From assembly GCA_021647705.1 (NCBI GenBank), contig JAKIUF010000052.1, positions 1-32,126 of the forward strand: a stretch of DNA of 32,126 nucleotides, written 5' to 3'. The position numbers were made by a program, and so were the translations under genes. This DNA comes from Gammaproteobacteria bacterium (GTDB lineage Bacteria; Pseudomonadota; Gammaproteobacteria; SZUA-152). Below are positions 7,101 through 14,839 of the stretch, one piece after another. The notes beneath the pieces are model-generated. The model was given only the letters and a program-made list of their open reading frames with translations, ran no database searches and had not been told where the DNA came from. Position 1 is the first letter of the stretch. Each line of letters opens with the position of its first letter.

Positions 7101-9628
7101 GAAATATTCCATGTGTTGGCAACATTGTCTGCAATAAGGATGTTATTTGCTGCATCCTGTGCAGTTATTTCTTCAACACCCGTTATATTCAGGTTTGGGT
7201 CTGCCATTGCATCAGCAATAGTCAGCGCCCCTAATTGCACAACTCTGTCGGTGGTATCACCAGTAAAGCGTAATGAGTCATTACTCCCACCGGCACCATC
7301 AACCAACCCGCTGATTGTACCGGTTGCAGAAGCATTGGCAGTAAACTGAAAATCATCCTGCCCGACATTGCCCGTCAGACTTTCTATTTGATTAAAACGG
7401 ATATCCAGATCGGCATTGCCTGTGTCTTTATTCAGCAAACCTGTATCTGTGTCATCAATCGTCCAGACAGCATTTTCTGTTTCGCCAGAGACCAGAGTAT
7501 CGTTACCATCCAGGCCATTGATTATCGCCGACAAACCATTAATGGAAACGTTGTCGTTGATGGTGAAGACGTTATCCAGTGCGGTATTGGTATCAATCTT
7601 TCCTTCGATCAAAATGGCAGCATCCGCTCCATCCGCTCCTGTGCCACTCCCTGCTGTTCGATCCCCACCCAATGCACTGATATCGGCCGCAAGTGTCAGG
7701 TTATTTCCAATTATTACCGTAATATCGTTGGCATCTCCACCGTTTCCATTACGTGCACGATCTCCCGATGGGCCATTTCCTCCATTGGAAGAAATTAGCG
7801 CATTGATACTTACGTCACCCATTGCGGTCAACGTGATGCTGCCACCATTACCACTGTTACCATCCGCGTTACCACTTGTTCCAGAACCAACTGTGGCATT
7901 ACCTCCATCGGAAGAAATACCCGCATTGATAAAAACATGACGCCCGGCAACTATCATCACCCCGCCACCATTGCCACCATCACCATCATCCCCACCAGCA
8001 GGACCTGCACCACCATTAGAAGACAACGATGCATTAGCAATAACATCTTGCCCGGCACTAATACTGATTAATTTACCATCACCTGCGTCACCATCCTCAC
8101 CATTACCACCTGGACCATTACCTCCTTCCGCTGTCAGCATGCCATTAAGCACGACATCGCCCGTTGCACTGGTTGATATAAGCGTAATTGTCCCGGCATC
8201 ACCTGCTCCAGCACTAGTGCTTCCGTTTGAATTACTACCAGATGTATTAACCATCCCTAATGTAATATCCGCACCTTGTAAAGAAACCTCACCCCCATTT
8301 CTACCAGTTCTATTACCAGATGTACCTGTGGCCATGCCACCACGAGCATCCAAAGTTCCAGCATCAGTATTGATAGTACCAGACGAATACAAACTGATAT
8401 TCCCGCCAATCGTATTATTCGCACCGATGGTATCGAGCAGAGCAGTAACTGTTATGCTAGCAGGAAAAACATCGTTCATATCATTGTCGGCATCATCAAA
8501 TCCTATAGTGATATTACCGCCATCGGTATCAATGTCAGCTCCGAGATTTACCACGCCCGACATCACCAAATTAGCATCACCACCATTAGTTCGTAATTCC
8601 AATGCACTTGCATTATCCACTTGGGTGCTTGTCAGGTTGAGCCCCGACGTGACAAAGTCGCCACCACCTGTGTTAATACGAGTATTGGTAATAGTCAGCA
8701 ACCCGGTATCAGACGCATTTAAATCTATATTGCCGCCTGCTGTCTCAATACCGATGACTCCATTAGCACCTACAACGTTAATTGTTATATTTTTACCATT
8801 GGCAACAAAATTCCCGCCATTGGTTTCAATAGCATTGTTGATTAACACATCACCGCCCAATGTGTTATTGGCATCCGCTGTTAACGTAATATTGAGTCTG
8901 TCATTTTGGCCTGAGCTATCATAAATTCGTCCATTGATGATGACATCACGATGGGCGACAAGCTCCAGCGTTGGGGCATTGGTAAGCCCTTGCAAAGCAT
9001 ATGAATCTAAATTGAAATCTTCAGCAATCGTTATATTGCCATTGCCCGTCACCCCTGCATTTTCATCTTGAACACCCGATGGCGATGGAGCTGTTTCCAC
9101 CCTGACAGTGACCCCACTGTTTTCTAATGCACTACCCAGTGCAGCAAAAGTAACAACCGAATCGCCATCTGTGCGGGTAAACAGTGTATCTGGAGAAATA
9201 GGGTTTGTTTCTGTCGCGGCTGTTTCACCACCATCAACAGCAGCTTTAATCGTGATGTTATAGGGGTCAATCAGCCATTGACCTCCATCACCATTAGACG
9301 CAGAAACATCAACGAGTGGATTCAAATCAACAACATCAGCCGATGTTTCCACAAACCCACCATGACCACCTTCACGGCCACCGCGTGCATTAATACTGCC
9401 ATAAACTCTTGCAGAATCATTAGCCCAGATAATGACTCGCCCGCCATCGCCGTTATTAATGGCATCCGCATAGATTCGGGTTTGCCCGCCCACAAAAGTA
9501 CCAGAAGCATTGCGAATCCCGCTGTTTTCACCACGATAATCACCACCAACCTGCACTTGCCCGCCACCATTGGCACCAGAGGCATTCACGATAGATTGAT
9601 TAAGCAGTCCTACCTGGTTGCCCAACAC
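4169..9628 (-). CDS. Haemagglutinin-type exoprotein, repeat region (1819 aa), split from its TPS domain
   Basis: It continues the 9644-10771 frame after one TAA codon. The first 120 residues carry the post-TPS motifs of this family (VGLLNQSIVNASG, GGGQVQVGGDYRG, YADAINNGDGGRVIIWA, GFVETSADVVDLNPLVDVSA, WLIDPYNITI). A Gly/Asn-rich beta-helix follows to about residue 650, then many imperfect units with GGxGNDTFTI-, NIWTI- and ENLTGG-like cores to the C-terminus, probably a long secreted rod. The end is abrupt: the last repeat breaks off near residue 1795 and about 25 unrelated residues precede the stop, suggesting 3' truncation. The GTG start lies behind the perfect ribosome site TAAGGAGGTG that contains the upstream stop. 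Without the TPS domain it has no secretion signal, so it is either made by readthrough or reinitiation or is part of a broken gene. Confidence 0.8.
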   Translation of the reverse strand: MLGNQVGLLNQSIVNASGANGGGQVQVGGDYRGENSGIRNASGTFVGGQTRIYADAINNGDGGRVIIWANDSARVYGSINARGGREGGHGGFVETSADVVDLNPLVDVSASNGDGGQWLIDPYNITIKAAVDGGETAATETNPISPDTLFTRTDGDSVVTFAALGSALENSGVTVRVETAPSPSGVQDENAGVTGNGNITIAEDFNLDSYALQGLTNAPTLELVAHRDVIINGRIYDSSGQNDRLNITLTADANNTLGGDVLINNAIETNGGNFVANGKNITINVVGANGVIGIETAGGNIDLNASDTGLLTITNTRINTGGGDFVTSGLNLTSTQVDNASALELRTNGGDANLVMSGVVNLGADIDTDGGNITIGFDDADNDMNDVFPASITVTALLDTIGANNTIGGNISLYSSGTINTDAGTLDARGGMATGTSGNRTGRNGGEVSLQGADITLGMVNTSGSNSNGSTSAGAGDAGTITLISTSATGDVVLNGMLTAEGGNGPGGNGEDGDAGDGKLISISAGQDVIANASLSSNGGAGPAGGDDGDGGNGGGVMIVAGRHVFINAGISSDGGNATVGSGTSGNADGNSGNGGSITLTAMGDVSINALISSNGGNGPSGDRARNGNGGDANDITVIIGNNLTLAADISALGGDRTAGSGTGADGADAAILIEGKIDTNTALDNVFTINDNVSINGLSAIINGLDGNDTLVSGETENAVWTIDDTDTGLLNKDTGNADLDIRFNQIESLTGNVGQDDFQFTANASATGTISGLVDGAGGSNDSLRFTGDTTDRVVQLGALTIADAMADPNLNITGVEEITAQDAANNILIADNVANTWNISNLSGTTDGINDGSVGGVTFENFDNLTGNADTDEFLIDTTGSVARIDGGTGTNTLTAPDTDNTWAISATNNRLAVTNGDIYVNTFTNIDTLAGGNAVDTFEFTGGSITGTAEGRGGNDFFILSQAITQGQLEGGDDNDTFRINANVSGNSQLRGGAGDDLFDVADGVSVTTTLVSGIAVLGGADNDTLDFGDVAQDVNWNITTSTGGGNITDTASIPVTIAAFDEMENLIGSNTHIDTFQFDTGGLLSGDINAGGGADVFNFNGGTLTGTAYGEAGSDRFTVSQAISQGQLDGGIDNDTFELDADVAGAVTGGEGVDTFTITADITGVLNGNAGNDIFNMDATTLAITDLNGGADSDTLNGNDSANIWTINAANSGSLVNDGQTTTFSGMENLTGGTDTDDFTVTGSADSVNAGDGINTVTVNNGGSVTGAITTGAGNDTIVLADTGTGSVGSINSGNGTNDVTVNGGGSVTGTIITGTDNDTITIAGIVTSIDAGDGINGIDVSGTATTITTGSAVDTINISGSATSIATDAGNDGITISGTVSGVIDGGGAADTLTITRTGNQVVQLGGTHTGTEDFTVNNVETIDATNSATGNTLRAANGSNIWEVSAANSGEVTGVTFSNFANLSGGTGNDTFTIDAALSSITTGNGSNSTNIVTINNGGIVSGAITGGDGRDNITVNTGGSTGSISTAENQDTIWIASTVVTTGPLSGGSEKDTLTVNTSGNIWALTNATDGTVTNNGVTIDFSGFESLNSALGSTDTLDYSLVTDDINIDLNSLTGFDSIIGNYTNGGTYTASITGWDDTTNSWLIGEVTINATTTDGLNDGTVSNGSTTITFENFDALTGGDGNDTFTLTSGTGPGPINGAFDGTLDGGGGNNTLIARDVDNIWTINGTDNTLSYNTSITSTFNGIQNVTGGSLADTFTINADITRIDTGNGTNSITVSSTNTGVINSTQSIDYNDTAHTRKAPKKPENA

Positions 9629-9636
9629 ATTTATAA

Positions 9637-9646
9637 CACCTCCTTA
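9637..9646 (-). promoter_or_regulatory. Stop codon embedded in a perfect Shine-Dalgarno
   Basis: Read on the minus strand, TAAGGAGGTG is a ten-base match to the 16S anti-Shine-Dalgarno, and its first three bases are the stop codon of the TPS-domain frame. A GTG start follows 8 nt later at 9628. Family alignment suggests the TAA was a Lys codon in a Gly-Lys-Gly-Gly stretch, so one A-to-T change could have created both signals. Confidence 0.6.
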
Positions 9647-10771
9647 CCCGTTGGCTTCCGAGCGTACAGAGGTCACGCTGTTCTCGGTTAACAAGGTGGT
9701 ATTTTGCGCATGCAATTCAATTTCGCCACCGTTGCCATTAGCGGCATTGGCAAGCAGTTCGCCGCTGCTGGTTACATTTTCACCCAGCAACACTATGCGG
9801 CCTGTGTTTTGATACAGGGCTTGATTATTGTTGTTCGTGGACGTATCGATACTGCCAGTATTAAGCACATCGGCACCATGACCTAATGTGAAGCTGCCAT
9901 CTTCGTGCATGACCACGCTAAGGGGCTGATCAAGTTCTCCGCTATTCACTGCCTGGGAAAATACATTCTGACTGGTGCTAGCGGTTAATAACACACGACC
10001 GCCTTCGGCGTTTATCTCACCGCTATTGATCACAGCAGAGTCAATACCCAACTCTTCCTGTAAAATTTCTTTACTAACCCGTACACCCAACAAACCGTTG
10101 TCATCGAACGTTAAAACGGCTTGTTTACCAGCAGAAAGACTAACTGATCCAAGATTGGCGACAATTAGACCATCGTTTTTAACCTGTTTGCCAATGAGTG
10201 CAACGTTACCTCCAAGCGAGGCATTGATCATACCGCTATTGATCACAGTGCCAGTAGTCCCCAGCACTTCATCAAAGATGTAGTTACCGTTCATGAAATC
10301 ATTAGGCTGGATATTCAAACCTGAGGCGATAATGCCTCCGACGTTAATAATGGAAGTGGGCGTAAAGAAAATACCATTGGGGTTAACCAGAATCACCTGA
10401 CCATTGGCGTCAATGCGTCCGGCGATGGTGGAACCGTTTTGGCTCAGGATACGGTTTAAGGAAATGGACGATGAGTCGGGCTGGATATACTGTACACGCT
10501 CATTGGCATTGATATTATAACTTTGCCAATTGATGGCCATGTTCTGCGTGGTTTGGTTAATAGTGGTGTTGATACCGGATTGGCTGATGCTGCCGGAACC
10601 ACCCACCACTTCACCGCCGGTCGGGCCTGCGTAGGCAATAGAAGCAAGTATTGCCTGACCTAACAATACTGAATAAAAACCCAGGTGGCAGGTGTTGCGC
10701 AATACCCGGTTGGCAGTATTGGTTATACCACTCAGTTTTTCAGCTTCATTTTTAATCATTCGCGATATCAC
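9644..10771 (-). CDS. TPS-domain filamentous haemagglutinin N-terminal part (375 aa)
   Basis: This is the secretion domain of a two-partner-secretion exoprotein. A long signal peptide ends near residue 48 (ILASIAYA, then GPTGG). The family signature NPNGIFF is at residues 130-136, preceded by INQTTQNMAINWQSYNI and RIDANGQVILV, so the beta-helical TPS fold is complete. In this family it is recognised by an outer-membrane TpsB transporter; no tpsB gene is in the window. The frame stops at a TAA exactly where relatives continue, and the repeat ORF resumes in the same frame 18 nt later. The longest frame begins with GTG at 10771; the ATG at 10759 (MIKNEAEKL) is at least as plausible. The gene lies 47 nt after the Kelch lipoprotein gene, so the two may form an operon. 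Confidence 0.85.
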   Translation of the reverse strand: MISRMIKNEAEKLSGITNTANRVLRNTCHLGFYSVLLGQAILASIAYAGPTGGEVVGGSGSISQSGINTTINQTTQNMAINWQSYNINANERVQYIQPDSSSISLNRILSQNGSTIAGRIDANGQVILVNPNGIFFTPTSIINVGGIIASGLNIQPNDFMNGNYIFDEVLGTTGTVINSGMINASLGGNVALIGKQVKNDGLIVANLGSVSLSAGKQAVLTFDDNGLLGVRVSKEILQEELGIDSAVINSGEINAEGGRVLLTASTSQNVFSQAVNSGELDQPLSVVMHEDGSFTLGHGADVLNTGSIDTSTNNNNQALYQNTGRIVLLGENVTSSGELLANAANGNGGEIELHAQNTTLLTENSVTSVRSEANG

Positions 10772-10818
10772 ATCCGTACACCGTTTTATTTATATTCCAC
10801 CCCTGCAAAGCTATTACG

Positions 10819-12240
10819 TTATGGTTCGTAACGCCACATATCATTCAGAGTATCGAAGCCACCCGTACTGTCATAGCCCTCACCTCCGAAAAACCACAGA
10901 TTACCAGCGGTATCCGTCCAGGAGATAAAGCGTTCCCGTGCGCCTGGTACATTGGTCGCATCAGCGGTACCTTTTATGCCATAAATGCCAAACTGATCAA
11001 CAACATCGCTACCCGAAACCCAGACCCAGTTATCACCATCCCAACGCCACAAATCATTGAGGTAACTCGGTGTTCCAGTGCTGTCATAACCCCAGCCTCC
11101 GAAAAGCCAAAAAATACCGCGAGTATCCACCCAAGAAACTGGAGATCGCCGTGCCCCGGGTATATTAGTAGCATCAGCATTACCTTTTGTGCCATAGCTA
11201 CCGGACTGGTCAACGACATCACTACCGGAAACCCAAGTCCAGTTGCTGCCGTCCCAGTGCCACAGATCATTGAGATTACCGAACGTCCCTACACCATCAC
11301 GCCCGACGCCGCCCCAAAGCCAAAAGTCGTCATTAGTGTCAATCCACGCAACAGAATCACCTCTCGCGCCCGGCATATTAGTATCCACAGCAGTGCCTTT
11401 TGTGCCATAAACACCGAATTCTCCCACGACGTCATTGCCTGAAACCCAGACCCACTCAGCATTAGTAACATCCCAGCGCCATAGATCATTTAATCTGGCC
11501 CAGTCCCCGTTGCCATCATAGCCTCTCCCCCCAAAAAGCCAGAGGTTACCGCTGGAATCAGACCAGGAAACTGCTTTCTCACGCGCGCCTGGAATATTGC
11601 TACCTATAGGAGTGCCTTTCACACCATAATCACCGGATTGATTAACGAGATTACTCCCCGAAACCCAGGTCCAGTTGCTACCGTCCCAACGCCACAAATC
11701 GTTGAGAGTGCCTTCCATTCCAGCACTATCGAAACCCACCCCCCCGAAAAGCCAGAAATTATTACTGGCATCGACCCAGGTAACTCCACTCGATCTCGCT
11801 CCCGGCACATTAGTAAGAGCGGTTACGCCTTTCATACCATAATTGCCAAATTGTTCAATAACATCATCACCCGAAACCCAGGTCCAACGGGTGCCGTCCC
11901 AATGCCATAAGTCATTAAGAAAGCCTTCATTCTCTTCGCGGTCCACCCCATTCCCCCCAAAAAGCCATAGATTGCTATTGGCATCAGCTTTGGACATCGC
12001 GGCAGACCTTGCCCCCGGCACGTTGACAGCATCGGCAACACCTTTGATGCCATAAATACCGACCTGAGTAATAATGTTACTCCCCGACATCCAGGTCCAG
12101 CGATCAACAGGTGCTGCGGGACTAGGGCCACCCCCACTGCTACCGCTACTGTGAAAACAGCCTTGCATGGTTAGGGCAAATAGCGCTAGAAAAACCATCA
12201 AAAGCGGGAATAAGCGTGTGGATAGTGATAGCTGGGTCAT
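10819..12240 (-). CDS. Kelch-like repeat lipoprotein (473 aa)
   Basis: A lipoprotein signal peptide (FPLLMVFLALFALTMQ, lipobox M-Q-G-C, then FHSS) precedes a Gly/Ser linker. Six tandem units of about 70 residues follow, each with the pattern WTWVSG...YG.KG...N.PGAR...SW.D..GNLWLFGG.G.DS.G....LNDLW.WDG. Six such units suggest a closed six-bladed Kelch/galactose-oxidase-type propeller with no catalytic residues evident. Phe at +2 predicts outer-membrane sorting. The frame extends upstream to 12330, but the ATG at 12240 is chosen because the signal peptide starts there and its upstream bases align with those of the lipoprotein at the left edge. A protein- or glycan-binding surface role is inferred. 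It is the first gene of the minus-strand locus that includes the haemagglutinin. Confidence 0.88.
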   Translation of the reverse strand: MTQLSLSTRLFPLLMVFLALFALTMQGCFHSSGSSGGGPSPAAPVDRWTWMSGSNIITQVGIYGIKGVADAVNVPGARSAAMSKADANSNLWLFGGNGVDREENEGFLNDLWHWDGTRWTWVSGDDVIEQFGNYGMKGVTALTNVPGARSSGVTWVDASNNFWLFGGVGFDSAGMEGTLNDLWRWDGSNWTWVSGSNLVNQSGDYGVKGTPIGSNIPGAREKAVSWSDSSGNLWLFGGRGYDGNGDWARLNDLWRWDVTNAEWVWVSGNDVVGEFGVYGTKGTAVDTNMPGARGDSVAWIDTNDDFWLWGGVGRDGVGTFGNLNDLWHWDGSNWTWVSGSDVVDQSGSYGTKGNADATNIPGARRSPVSWVDTRGIFWLFGGWGYDSTGTPSYLNDLWRWDGDNWVWVSGSDVVDQFGIYGIKGTADATNVPGARERFISWTDTAGNLWFFGGEGYDSTGGFDTLNDMWRYEP

Positions 12241-12662
12241 AACAGTGTTCTTGTAATTTAGCGCGGTAGCCCTGACAAACGGTAGAACGACGCGCATTTT
12301 GCGGCCAAACAGCGCCCGCAAGATTACCATAATCTAGGAGTTTTTCGGCAAATATTGGATGAAATGAGGAATACTGCCCGAAATGGAATCCGGGCCAGGA
12401 AAGTCACATTATCCTGATAAAACAAGGGAATACGTCAGGCCGGCCTGCTCTTATACAGCCTGCCAGCGAATTTGCCTTATTTTTAATCAAACGTGCAGTC
12501 ACTGTTCCAATTTGTGGTGCGGAAAAAACAACAGCCCTTGGGGTTAATCGCCCCAAGAGCATCTTTGGTGCTTTCGTAAACTAATAATACAAAGGTTTTC
12601 TTGGCCAACTCAAAAAACAGGCTTTTCGTAACTCTAATTGATTTTATTTTTTCGCCACGAAC
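12241..12662. other. Intergenic region between Kelch lipoprotein and SET-domain cassette
   Basis: It holds the presumed promoter and leader of the Kelch lipoprotein (right of 12240) and a terminator-like hairpin at 12537-12557. No further gene, tRNA or repeat was recognised, and I did not find a second attC site that would close the SET cassette. Confidence 0.5.
12537..12557 (-). terminator. Rho-independent terminator-like hairpin
   Basis: CTTGGGG and CCCCAAG form a perfect 7-bp stem around a 7-nt loop. On the minus strand it is followed within 8 nt by a T-rich run (TTGTTTTTT). It lies about 105 nt downstream of the 55-codon frame and would end transcription of the SET-domain unit. Confidence 0.55.
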
Positions 12663-12830
12663 TTACCACTCTGGAGGGTTTTGATAAGCACGAATAACCA
12701 TTGAGTCAAATTCAGCATCGCTCATATCTTCGGGAGAACCAGCATCGTGAATAAGCCCCGAAATTTGACCGACATCAATATCTGGATAAGCCTTCCGTAA
12801 AAGGTCGATATTAATCCCCATAAAAATCAT
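12663..12830 (-). CDS. Small hypothetical protein (55 aa)
   Basis: An open frame MIFMGINIDLLRKAYPD to NPPEW-stop, acidic and helical, with no signal peptide or membrane segment. The same frame stays open upstream to the SET gene's own stop, reading about 17 further codons (AQRYPSNEGAGRVFNKM) without an ATG, so the true start may be further 5' or this may be the remains of a longer gene. The ribosome site is weak. It follows the SET-domain gene by 51 nt on the same strand and could belong to the same integron cassette. No family is recognised. Confidence 0.45.
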   Translation of the reverse strand: MIFMGINIDLLRKAYPDIDVGQISGLIHDAGSPEDMSDAEFDSMVIRAYQNPPEW

Positions 12831-12881
12831 TTTATTGAAAACGCGACCTGCCCCTTCATTACTCGGATACCTTTGAGCTTT

Positions 12882-13343
12882 CTATTGGCTTTCATCTAAC
12901 TCCAGCAAATATGGTGCGACAACCCCTTCATACTCTTTCTTTTTTTCGTTTGATAAACTCTGCCATCCTGTCACCTCACCACGACAGCTTATAGAACCAC
13001 ACATGCACTTCACCGGAAAATAGTCGATTTTATAATTTCTCATTGCATAATCGAAAGTTATTTCTTCATCAATGCTGATGTCCTTTATTGCCACATAATC
13101 ATGGGCACCCGTTGCATTAACACTGATACCACAATTAGGTCCACAGGAGTGGTTAACCTTGGTTATCAGTCCACCGTGAAAAACATATTCATTTTTGCCA
13201 ACCTGTGAGGCATGTGAGTGATTCCCATCGAGCATTTTCTCAATAACGCCAACCATTACTATGTCACCAACCTTAAATGATTTGGTGGCAAAAATACCCC
13301 CTCCCTTTTCTGGGGTTTCTCTTAGTTCAAATCCTATTATCAT
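12882..13343 (-). CDS. SET-domain lysine methyltransferase (153 aa)
   Basis: It carries the SET core in order: the N-terminal GGGIFATKSF (residues 14-23), the cofactor and pseudoknot motif NHSCGPN (64-70), EITFDYA (94-100) with its catalytic Tyr, and a post-SET Cys cluster CMCGSISCRG (113-122) expected to bind zinc. These proteins transfer methyl groups from S-adenosylmethionine to lysine side chains. The size fits a minimal SET plus post-SET protein without targeting domains. The substrate is unknown; in bacteria such proteins may act on ribosomal, DNA-binding or foreign proteins. The gene begins about 33 nt after the core of an attC-like site on the same strand, the usual spacing in integron cassettes, so horizontal acquisition is likely. 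Confidence 0.88.
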   Translation of the reverse strand: MIIGFELRETPEKGGGIFATKSFKVGDIVMVGVIEKMLDGNHSHASQVGKNEYVFHGGLITKVNHSCGPNCGISVNATGAHDYVAIKDISIDEEITFDYAMRNYKIDYFPVKCMCGSISCRGEVTGWQSLSNEKKKEYEGVVAPYLLELDESQ

Positions 13344-13375
13344 AATTTACCTTTTATCCTGAACATTACAAAAAA

Positions 13376-13434
13376 ACTTAACGCTCGCACCACACCAGCC
13401 ACGCCGCTTTTGGCATCGGCTGGATACGTTGTGT
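13376..13434 (-). other. attC: Integron attC-like recombination site (59 bp)
   Basis: On the minus strand it runs from ACACAAC (R'', six of seven to RYYYAAC) to GTTAAGT (R', perfect GTTRRRY), exactly 59 bp. Inside, AGCC-G-ATGCC pairs with GGCGT-GGCT, leaving one extrahelical G in the left arm, the hallmark that integron integrases read on the folded bottom strand. The layout closely resembles the classical attC of aadA cassettes (GCCGACGCC with GGCGCGGC). The SET-domain gene starts about 33 nt beyond the R' core. No integron integrase gene is in the window. Confidence 0.65.
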
Positions 13435-13450
13435 GTAAGCCCAGCATGGG

Positions 13451-13580
13451 CATTAATTAACATGCCTATGCATTTAACTCATGCTTGGCCATAGATTGAG
13501 CGGAAAATTCCCGTTATAACCGCCAAATGTTGATAAAAAACGAACCAGCTGAGCCAAGTGCATAGGCATGTTAATTAATG
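13451..13580. repeat. Large imperfect palindrome with 22-bp perfect arms
   Basis: Arms 13451-13472 and 13559-13580 are perfect reverse complements (outer bases CATTAATTAACATG). A further 6-bp complement (CTTGGC/GCCAAG) lies just inside, offset by a small asymmetric bulge. The 86-base centre codes for nothing recognisable. It directly abuts the attC-like site. It could be a MITE-like element or a long recombination site. Confidence 0.7.
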
Positions 13581-13949
13581 AGGTGGAAATTTTCTGTCGG
13601 ACGGTCACTGACCGTTGGCGATTATATCGCTAGTGGACACTAACTGCCAGAGCTAACTTAAATCTCTGGAGCCAGACTCGATTGAGTTTGATTTTCGAGC
13701 CTGTATTCCTCCATAGCCAATTCGCAGATGCAAATTAGACACATTCGAAATGCGGGTGGTTGGCCGAAAGGATCAGTATTTTATTCGCTGATGTTACTCA
13801 CCCGAATAATGAATCAATGGCTGATGGCTTTTACATGATGCTATAGCTCATATTCTGACGGAAGTCTGTGCAATCAAAAGCGCTTGGACAATCGTTCCGT
13901 GTATTGGGAGGTTGTGTTGTCGTGATACTGACAAGTGGTGTGCTATAAG

Positions 13950-14003
13950 CGCAGAGGACGCAAAGTTTTTAGTGTTTTTCTCTACATCCTTTGCGCCTCT
14001 GCG
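13950..14003. repeat. Inverted repeat, possible hairpin
   Basis: CGCAGAGG-A-CGCAAAG (13950-13965) and CTTTGCGCCTCTGCG (13989-14003) pair over 15 bp with one bulged A and a 23-nt T-rich loop. No U-tract makes it a clear terminator. The motif resembles a GCAGAGGCGCAAAG repeat scattered in many bacterial genomes. Confidence 0.6.
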
Positions 14004-14301
14004 ATCTCTGCGTTAAATACCCGGTAATTTTAAAAACAGATATTTTTAGCACTTAATTCACGTTTGAGGTCTGCGTAACATCAGTTATTAGCCAATTATT
14101 AATGCATATTGCACGACAAGGGGGTTACCGTAGGTTGGTGGATTCCTGTAAAAAGGGTGTCTATACTTCTCATGCTCTGTTTTGGCATTATTTGAGGCTT
14201 TAATCGGCACAGAGAAGTGCGAAAAAGTGGAGGTGAAATTAGTACATTACTCACCGATGGCACAATATTCGACAATGCATAAATGTAAAAAGCAATAATA
14301 C

Positions 14302-14715
14302 ATGAGCCTGATAAAGTTTATATTACTATTAGCCTTAGGTGGAATGGTATTTCACTATTGGCAAGACCACAATGCAGAACAACAAACTGACGTAAACTAC
14401 ATCAGCGAAAATGGTTTTATTACAATACCAAAGCCCGCAAATTTTCAGGCTGATTCTGTGATTGTTCTTGCGGCAAAAAATTGTAGCAAAGCTGCGGCTA
14501 AACGCGCTGACCTGCTGGTCGAAGAATTACAACGAAATGACATTCCTTATACTCGGGCCCACAGAGTAAATTTTAGCGGCTTCGATCCCTCCCTAAAAAA
14601 ACGCCTTGATTCGGTACTCAGGGGTGAGCTACCCATTGTGCTGTTCGATGGCAGAGGAAAAGCAAACCCGACGCTGAGCGAAGTGGTTGCCGAATATAAT
14701 TCAGTTTATGAGTAA
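14302..14715 (+). CDS. Membrane-anchored thioredoxin-fold-like protein (137 aa)
   Basis: An N-terminal hydrophobic anchor (about residues 4-20, IKFILLLALGGMVFHYW) is followed by a soluble domain probably in the periplasm. The pattern VIVLAAKNCSKAAAKRADLLVEELQRN, an extended loop, then ELPIVLFDGRGKANPTLSEVVAEY is reminiscent of a glutaredoxin fold (beta, single Cys, helix, then strand-Gly-helix). There is only one Cys and no CxxC, so redox activity is doubtful. It stands alone on the plus strand with a weak ribosome site. No name is assigned. Confidence 0.7.
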   Translation: MSLIKFILLLALGGMVFHYWQDHNAEQQTDVNYISENGFITIPKPANFQADSVIVLAAKNCSKAAAKRADLLVEELQRNDIPYTRAHRVNFSGFDPSLKKRLDSVLRGELPIVLFDGRGKANPTLSEVVAEYNSVYE

Positions 14716-14839
14716 AGTGGAATAGATAGGCTGAAATCGTGAGTTGAAATATGTAAAGTCGAAACCGGACTAATCAATTACAAAAAAAGGGCAAGTCGTT
14801 TTACGATAATAATTAACACGCAACCTGCCCCTTTTGATT

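Larger units (their letters stand above)
13344..14301. other. Repeat-rich intergenic region
   Basis: About 960 bases with no convincing protein gene. It contains an attC-like site (13376-13434), a large palindrome (13451-13580), a short palindrome ACGGTCA-C-TGACCGT (13601-13615), a long-loop hairpin (13950-14003) and one copy of a 20-base sequence (14071-14090) that also forms the ends of the inverted-repeat element at 28731-29099. Confidence 0.6.

Noticed and set aside
4407-8924. Several long plus-strand frames rich in Pro, Ser, Val and Leu
   Set aside because: They are antisense shadows of the repetitive Gly/Asn/Asp-rich exoprotein gene; composition follows directly from the opposite strand and no start signals support them.
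13376-13580. CRISPR-like arrangement of palindromes
   Set aside because: The repeats are single inverted pairs with no regular spacers and no cas genes nearby.
14785-14835. Possible bidirectional terminator between the two convergent small genes
   Set aside because: AAAAGGGCA and TGCCCCTTTT pair with a bulge but are separated by a loop of over 30 bases, so I do not call it.
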